A stretch of 26,009 nt of DNA from assembly GCA_965659595.1 (NCBI GenBank), contig CBFHWN010000028.1, forward strand, positions 1 to 26,009, written 5' to 3'. The translations under genes and the position numbers were made by a program. Below are positions 21,642 through 26,009 of the stretch, one piece after another; positions within the stretch are counted from its first letter, which is position 1, and every line of letters begins with the position of its first letter. A model generated the notes under the pieces. It saw nothing but the letters and a program-made list of their open reading frames with translations. It did not search any database and was not told the DNA's origin. The DNA is from Casp-actino8 sp965659595. GTDB lineage: Bacteria; Actinomycetota; Acidimicrobiia; Acidimicrobiales; Ilumatobacteraceae.

Positions 21642-22673
21642 ATGGCCGGTATTCCGTTCGTGGCACCGATCGATCCGCTGAATTACGCGACGATCGAGCG
21701 AGTCTCCCCTCGTGTCGAGCGCGTGATCGCCCGCAACCCCAATCACTACACCTTCACCGGTACGGGTACGTATGTGATCGGGTCCCCCGACGGGTCTCGA
21801 CACGAGTGCGCCGTGATCGATCCCGGACCCGACGTGCCCGAACATCGTCAAGCCCTCGAGGCGGTGTTGGCCGACCGACATGTCACAGCGATCGTCGTCA
21901 CGCACTGCCACAGTGATCATGTCGGTCTGGCCGGGTGGCTGAAAGGTCTCACGGGAGCACCTACGGTGGCCTGGAAGCCACATGGTGCCGTCGGACTACT
22001 CGACAACGACGACGACATCGAGGTCATGAAGCAGTTGGCTCCACCTCCGAAGACCGCCGAAGAGATCGAAGCCGAGAAGGAGATCGCGCGTCAGGCCGGT
22101 CTCGACCCCGACGATTTCGAGGTTCGCGAAACCGTCGACACCGCATTCGTGCCCGACCGGCGTGTCGACGACGGCGGGTTGGTGGCGGAGGGCGACGGCT
22201 GGACCCTCCGTGGCGTGCACACACCTGGGCACACGTCCAATCACATGTGCGTCGCGCTCGAGGAGGAGCGGGCGCTTTTCACCGGTGATCACGTCATGGG
22301 CTGGAGCACCACCGTCGTGTCGCCCCCGGACGGCGACATGCGTGCGTATCTGTCGTCGCTCGACAAGGTTCGTCGACGCAGTGACACGATTCTGTGGCCC
22401 ACGCACGGTGCCCCGGTCACCGAACCCGGCCCGTTCCTCGACGCCTACTACGAACATCGACTGTCCCGGGAGAAGCAGGTTCTCGAAGCCATCGCCGACG
22501 GACTCACCACCGTCGTGCCGATGGTGCGGCGAATGTATGCGGCAGTGTCACCGCATCTGCACGTGGCGGCGGCTCGAAGTGTTCTGTCGCACCTCACTCA
22601 GCTCGTCGACGAGGGTCGGCTACGTACGGTCGACGGCGAACCGGCTCGCCTGTCGAGCACGTACGTCATCTGA
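21642..22673 (+). CDS. Metallo-beta-lactamase-fold hydrolase, LACTB2-like
   Basis: 343 residues. Zinc-site motifs: TH88-C-H90-S-D92-H93, PGH197-TSNH, TGD216-HVMGW and PTH255-G. The last 80 residues contain the winged-helix-like segment of the LACTB2 subgroup (EKQVLEAIADGLTTVVPMVRRMYAAVSPHLHVAAARSVLSHLTQLVDEGRL). LACTB2 proteins are endoribonucleases in mitochondria; bacterial members are mostly annotated as hydrolases. An insert rich in Glu and Lys (about residues 135-170) lies between the first and second motifs. It is the third gene of the transporter-asparaginase-MBL operon. Two 5' extensions of this frame are possible on paper, but the ribosome binding site fixes the start. Confidence 0.92.
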   Translation: MAGIPFVAPIDPLNYATIERVSPRVERVIARNPNHYTFTGTGTYVIGSPDGSRHECAVIDPGPDVPEHRQALEAVLADRHVTAIVVTHCHSDHVGLAGWLKGLTGAPTVAWKPHGAVGLLDNDDDIEVMKQLAPPPKTAEEIEAEKEIARQAGLDPDDFEVRETVDTAFVPDRRVDDGGLVAEGDGWTLRGVHTPGHTSNHMCVALEEERALFTGDHVMGWSTTVVSPPDGDMRAYLSSLDKVRRRSDTILWPTHGAPVTEPGPFLDAYYEHRLSREKQVLEAIADGLTTVVPMVRRMYAAVSPHLHVAAARSVLSHLTQLVDEGRLRTVDGEPARLSSTYVI

Positions 22674-22725
22674 TCGTCACCCGATCGTCACCGCGCCGTG
22701 CTCGTGCACGAACCCGGGCGATGTG

Positions 22726-22731
22726 TACGGT
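22726..22731 (+). promoter_or_regulatory. -10 hexamer TACGGT of the dehalogenase gene
   Basis: TACGGT is followed by GGCGTC (6 nt) and ATG 22738, in a 64-bp gap after the MBL gene. Confidence 0.5.
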
Positions 22732-22737
22732 GGCGTC

Positions 22738-23652
22738 ATGTTGGTGGTGCGCACTCCCGAAGCTCGTTTCGACGGCCTGACCGACTTCCGGTACGAACCC
22801 GTGTACACCGACGTGAGGGCGACTGACGGAACGACGCTGCGAATCGCTCACGTCGACGTAGGTCCGTCCGATGCGGCCGAGACGATCTTGTGCATGCATG
22901 GGGAACCCACGTGGTCGTATCTGTACCGGCACATGATTCCCGTACTCGTGGAGGCCGGTCATCGGGTGATCGCCCCCGATCTGGTGGGATTCGGTCGCAG
23001 CGACAAACCGACCGCGACGTCCGACTACACCTACGAGGCGCACGTCGACTGGATGAGTCAATGGCTCCTCACCAACAATCTTCACGGTCTCACCCTGGTG
23101 TGTCAGGACTGGGGTTCGCTGATCGGACTGCGACTCGCCACGTCGTTACCGCAGCGCTTCTCTCGGATCGTTCTCGGTAACGGAGGTCTTCCGACAGGTG
23201 ACCCACCTCCCAACGACGCGTTCTTGGCGTGGCGTGAGTTCAGTCAGAACACCCCGGTGTTCCAGGTGGGCAAGATCATCGAAGGCGGATGCGCGACCAA
23301 GCCGTTGGCTCCTGAGGTGGTGGCCGCTTATGACGCACCGTTCCCGGACGACGAACACAAGGCCGGTGCGCGCATCTTCCCCACCTTGGTTCCGGCGTCA
23401 CTCGACGCACCTTCGAGTGCCGAGAACCGTGCCGCTTGGGATGTCCTCGCCACCTGGACGAAACCGTTCGTATGCATGTTCAGTGACAGTGATCCGGTCA
23501 CTCGCAACGGCGAATGGGCCTTCCGCAAACATGTTCCAGGGTGCGAGGGAATGCCACACACCACGATTGAAGGCGGTGGCCATTTCTTGCAAGAGGACAA
23601 AGGACCCGAGTTTGCGAGGGCGATCGTCGATTTCGTGGCCCGACACCCCTGA
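22738..23652 (+). CDS. Haloalkane dehalogenase (HLD-I, DhlA/DhmA-like)
   Basis: 304 residues. Signature elements match DhlA even in numbering: HGEPTWSYLYR with Glu56, and the nucleophile elbow VCQDWGSLIG with Asp124 and halide-binding Trp125. Further on are VLGNGGLPTGD, the acid in FSDSDPVT (Asp252) and the His in GGGHFLQED (His282). These enzymes replace halogen by hydroxyl on haloalkanes. The likely second halide-binding residue is Trp165, in the cap domain. The start ATG is leaderless. It is a single gene between the MBL operon and the convergent nuclease gene. Confidence 0.93.
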   Translation: MLVVRTPEARFDGLTDFRYEPVYTDVRATDGTTLRIAHVDVGPSDAAETILCMHGEPTWSYLYRHMIPVLVEAGHRVIAPDLVGFGRSDKPTATSDYTYEAHVDWMSQWLLTNNLHGLTLVCQDWGSLIGLRLATSLPQRFSRIVLGNGGLPTGDPPPNDAFLAWREFSQNTPVFQVGKIIEGGCATKPLAPEVVAAYDAPFPDDEHKAGARIFPTLVPASLDAPSSAENRAAWDVLATWTKPFVCMFSDSDPVTRNGEWAFRKHVPGCEGMPHTTIEGGGHFLQEDKGPEFARAIVDFVARHP

Positions 23653-23662
23653 CGGACAGCGG

Positions 23663-25174
23663 TCAGCAGCCGGCCAAGACTGCGGCCAGCGCGTCGTACT
23701 CACTTTGGTCGACTGAGAGGTTCCAGGCCTTCTTCACGGCGATCCACGATTCGACGTAGGTGCAGTGATAACTGGCGCTCGGTGGCAGCCATTCGGCGGG
23801 GTCACGGTCGCTCTTCGAGCGGTTGCTCGATGCCGACACGGCGATCAGCGACACATCGAGCGAGAGATCGTTGGCGAATGATTGGCGAGTCGCCGAGTCC
23901 CAGGAGCGCGCCCCCGAGTCCCAGGCCTCCTTCAACGGCACCATGTGATCGATGTCGAAACTCGACGCGTTGGTGGTGGTGACACCGTCGTAGGCCGAGA
24001 ACCAGGTCCCGCCCGTGATCGAACAACCGGTGCCGACGACGACAGGAGTCGTCGACTCGGCGATCAACACCTCGCGACGAGTGTCGCAGCCGTTGCGATC
24101 GTCGTCGATCCAATGTTTGAAGAGGTCGCGGTCGTAGCCGTCCGGTATCTCGGGCTCGATGCGTAGTCCATCGAGTGGAGACGGGGGAGAGGTGACAGGC
24201 GGAGTCGGAGGAGCGATCGAACACGAGTCGCCGCGCGCCGCCGAGTCGGACAGGGCTGCCGGCCCTCCGAGAACGGTGACCAGTCCGGATCCGCGAAGTC
24301 GATTGGCCACACTCGTCGGGGCGCACGCCTGGCGAGTGAGAAGAAGTCCGCGATCGCCGGTGACGAGTCGTGTTCCTCCGAGGGCATCGGGCCAGTTCTC
24401 ACCCGATGCGACGATGGTGACCGCCCCGGAGTCCTGGGTGGCGGCCGAGGTCGAGTACGGGTCGAGTCGGTGATCGACCTTGGTGAGTCCGTCGATCGCG
24501 ATCGGCGCCAAGGTCGAATTCGAGTCGACGACGTGAAGGGTCGCGCCAGCGACTGCGATGCGGGTGATCTCGGCTGTCGACTCGACGTCGAGTGCTCGTG
24601 AAGGTGCCACCACGAGGAAGGCACCGCCGATTCGCCGAGCGGCCGCTGCGGCGACGATCTGGTCGGGGAACGAAGTACCCGGGGCCACCCAGATCGACGA
24701 CACCGAGTCGGCAACCCATGCGGTCGTCGACACTTCGCGCGCTGTCTCGTAGCGATCCTGCCCCCAGAGCCGGGTGACGGTGAGTCCGAGAGCTCGAACG
24801 TCGTTCAGCACCGAGTCGTCGACGACTGCCGGTCCGCCGATCACGTAGACGTTGCGTACCCACGACTGGCCGAGTGCGTCGCGGGTCGAACGTGGAATCG
24901 ACGAACGTCGGGTCAAGAGAATCGCCGCGTCGCCGCTCCAACCGCCGGCCGACATGGCATCGGGATAGTTCTCCCCGGTGGTGAGAAGAATCGTGTCGCC
25001 GGCCCTCCCTTCGGTTCGGACACGTTCGGCGACGAGGGCTGCGGTCTCGTAGCGATCGAGGCCGCCCAGTCGATCGAGATTCGTCGCACCTGCGGAGTCG
25101 GAGAACCAGGCGAGCAGAGCGGTGACGAGTCCGAGCAGCGTCACCAGGGCCAGACGTCTCGACCAGGTGTTCAT
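23663..25174 (-). CDS. Secreted CWB2 cell-wall-binding protein with C-terminal HNH (DUF1524-like) nuclease
   Basis: 503 residues. A signal peptide (LALVTLLGLVTALLAWF, cleavage near SAGA) is followed by about three CWB2-type cell-wall-binding repeats (GLDRYETAALVAERV with VYVIGGPAVV; GQDRYETAREVS; ASGENWPDALGG with VTVLGGPAALSD), a Pro/Thr linker (APPTPPVTSPPSP) and a nuclease domain with FDIDH410-MVPLKEAWDSGA and ASSNRSKSDRDPAEWLPP. The latter is the GmrSD-C/DUF1524 HNH pattern of secreted nucleases. Paired cysteines (363/384, 471/503) fit disulfides outside the cell. Expected role: a surface-anchored extracellular nuclease for nutrient uptake or defence. The start ATG lies one base after the stop of the HNH gene (TGA-G-ATG), so translation is coupled. 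Confidence 0.93.
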   Translation of the reverse strand: MNTWSRRLALVTLLGLVTALLAWFSDSAGATNLDRLGGLDRYETAALVAERVRTEGRAGDTILLTTGENYPDAMSAGGWSGDAAILLTRRSSIPRSTRDALGQSWVRNVYVIGGPAVVDDSVLNDVRALGLTVTRLWGQDRYETAREVSTTAWVADSVSSIWVAPGTSFPDQIVAAAAARRIGGAFLVVAPSRALDVESTAEITRIAVAGATLHVVDSNSTLAPIAIDGLTKVDHRLDPYSTSAATQDSGAVTIVASGENWPDALGGTRLVTGDRGLLLTRQACAPTSVANRLRGSGLVTVLGGPAALSDSAARGDSCSIAPPTPPVTSPPSPLDGLRIEPEIPDGYDRDLFKHWIDDDRNGCDTRREVLIAESTTPVVVGTGCSITGGTWFSAYDGVTTTNASSFDIDHMVPLKEAWDSGARSWDSATRQSFANDLSLDVSLIAVSASSNRSKSDRDPAEWLPPSASYHCTYVESWIAVKKAWNLSVDQSEYDALAAVLAGC

Positions 25175-25175
25175 C

Positions 25176-25568
25176 TCAGTACCGGGAAGCCTTGGTGAGG
25201 CGACGGAGTTGAGTGGTCACGTAGGGCCGAGCGCGTCTCATTCCCCCTCGGTCGGCGAATGCCTGCTCGAGACGTCGCAGAGCACCGACGACGACCTCGC
25301 GATTTGGCTCCCACCCTCGACGTTCGCACTCGTCGATCCACTCGGCCGGTGTGAGATGGCCTCGTTGACCGTTGCAACGACGGCACGCGGCCACTTCGTT
25401 CTCGATGATGCTCGGTCCACCTTTGATACGCGGAACCAGGTGCTCGGTGGTGGCTTCCACGAGATGTACGTCGATCGCACGCCGGCACCACACGCATTCG
25501 GCACCGTCGCGTTCGAGGATGACGGCCATTCTGTCGCGCCGGTTGAGCTCGCGTCGAGAGTCGCCCAT
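25176..25568 (-). CDS. HNH endonuclease-family protein
   Basis: 130 residues. HNH fold: C25-V-W-C28, TEH43-LVPRIKGGPSIIENEVAA, C62-R-R-C65-NGQRG. This zinc-finger-plus-HNH arrangement is usual for small genomic HNH proteins, some linked to repair or mobile DNA; no partner is present here. No signal peptide, so it acts in the cytosol, unlike the surface nuclease downstream. The ATG start has no convincing -10 or ribosome binding site. It diverges from the GluQ gene. Confidence 0.88.
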   Translation of the reverse strand: MGDSRRELNRRDRMAVILERDGAECVWCRRAIDVHLVEATTEHLVPRIKGGPSIIENEVAACRRCNGQRGHLTPAEWIDECERRGWEPNREVVVGALRRLEQAFADRGGMRRARPYVTTQLRRLTKASRY

Positions 25569-25626
25569 GTGACCATCTCACCAGACGAGCACACCGATTT
25601 CTGCACCGATCGTGAAGAATGCACTG

Positions 25627-26009
25627 GTGAACGAAAACGGTGTGGCTCGCGGACGATTCGCTCCGTCTCCGACCGGAACGTTGCACGTCGGCAATCTGCG
25701 AACCGCTCTCGTGGCTTGGTTGGGTTCTGTGTCGTCGGGTGGCGAGATGTTGGTTCGAATCGAAGATCTCGATCGTGCCAACTCGTCGATCGAGAACGAG
25801 ACTCGTCAGCTGTCCGACCTCCGACGGATCGGGTTGACGTTCCCTCGATCGGTCTGGCGTCAGAGCGAACGGTTCTCGATTTACGACTCGATCGTCGACG
25901 ACCTCACATCGCGCGGCCTGACCTACCTCTGCTTCTGCTCGCGTAAGGACATTCGCGAGGCCGTCAATGCTCCGCACGGTCGAAATCCTGACGGCAGGTA
26001 TCCAGGAAC
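25627..26009 (+). CDS. gluQ: Glutamyl-Q tRNA(Asp) synthetase (partial, 5' part only)
   Basis: 127 codons before the window end. GRFAPSPTGTLHVGNLRTALVAWL (HIGH-type motif LHVG), VRIEDLDRANSS, CFCSRKDIREAVNAPHG and the tail PDGRYPG fit GluQ-type synthetases of actinobacteria, which load glutamate onto the queuosine of tRNA-Asp and carry a C-x-C zinc site. Full GluRS would share the first motif but not APHG...RYPG. The GTG at 25627 is chosen because AAGAAT (A2 and T6 of the -10 pattern) lies 6 nt upstream; GTG 25612 or 25642 remain possible. The C-terminal half and its catalytic lysine motif are outside the window. Confidence 0.85.
   Translation, partial: MNENGVARGRFAPSPTGTLHVGNLRTALVAWLGSVSSGGEMLVRIEDLDRANSSIENETRQLSDLRRIGLTFPRSVWRQSERFSIYDSIVDDLTSRGLTYLCFCSRKDIREAVNAPHGRNPDGRYPG

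Noticed and set aside
25122..25946. 274-aa open frame on the plus strand
   Set aside because: Antisense to the two nuclease genes and out of frame with gluQ; no motif.

Overview
The window looks like chromosomal core sequence from a high-G+C actinobacterium. The deeply branching marine/freshwater Acidimicrobiia (Ilumatobacter-like) are the best guess. This rests on the high G+C, an F420-type luciferase-like oxidoreductase, a Tad locus in the actinobacterial gene order, an MpaB/DUF2236 oxygenase, an actinobacterial-type GluQ synthetase, and many starts with no ribosome binding site but a TAnnnT hexamer 6-7 nt upstream (leaderless transcripts). Taxonomy is inference; no rRNA or typing marker is present.

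Layout. 1-3.75 kb: partial PRC-barrel/MgtE-N/CBS protein (-), two luciferase-like monooxygenases (-), and a small zinc-ribbon protein (+). 3.8-6.2 kb: tRNA-Ala(UGC), a strong hairpin, an SPFH protein translationally coupled to NfeD (-), and TerC (+). 6.2-7.7 kb: iron-sulfur PhrB-type photolyase (-). 7.75-11.0 kb: compact Tad/Flp-type secretion-pilus operon (-) in the order CpaE/Ssd-like, TadA, TadB, TadC, Flp-like, TadE. 11.0-11.35 kb: a 24-aa membrane micropeptide (-) divergent from a selenocysteine tRNA gene (selC, +), with a 31-bp copy of the selC 3' end just downstream. 11.3-12.3 kb: sigma-70 factor (-). 12.4-14.7 kb: a three-gene overlapping operon (+) of BAX-inhibitor-1-like protein, CPBP membrane protease-like protein and a membrane protein with an HExxH motif. 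14.7-15.9 kb: epoxide-hydrolase-like alpha/beta hydrolase and a DksA/TraR-like protein without zinc cysteines (-). 15.9-18.4 kb: cyclophilin, AlkX/YcaQ-type DNA glycosylase and PuuD-like amidohydrolase (+). 18.4-19.4 kb: MpaB oxygenase (-). 19.4-23.65 kb: AI-2E-type transporter, class 3 asparaginase, LACTB2-like metallo-beta-lactamase protein and haloalkane dehalogenase (+). 23.65-25.6 kb: secreted CWB2 cell-wall protein with a C-terminal HNH nuclease domain, coupled to an HNH protein (-). 25.6 kb to the end: start of GluQ (+).

The window is very gene-dense. The largest gap between genes is 181 bp (12275-12455) and no stretch over 300 bp lacks a gene. Genes are joined by ATGA/GTGA 4-bp overlaps, and several convergent pairs abut or overlap. 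I see no insertion sequence, CRISPR array or prophage.

What the genes do together: NfeD/SPFH act at the membrane. The Tad genes would build a secretion or pilus apparatus. The BI-1/CPBP/HExxH operon looks like a membrane-stress or proteolysis unit. Photolyase and AlkX repair DNA. selC implies selenoproteins elsewhere in the genome; none is visible here. The most unusual local structure is the selC neighbourhood: two facing promoters whose -10 boxes predict a leaderless micropeptide and a tRNA-Sec transcribed from its first mature base, plus the duplicated tRNA tail.
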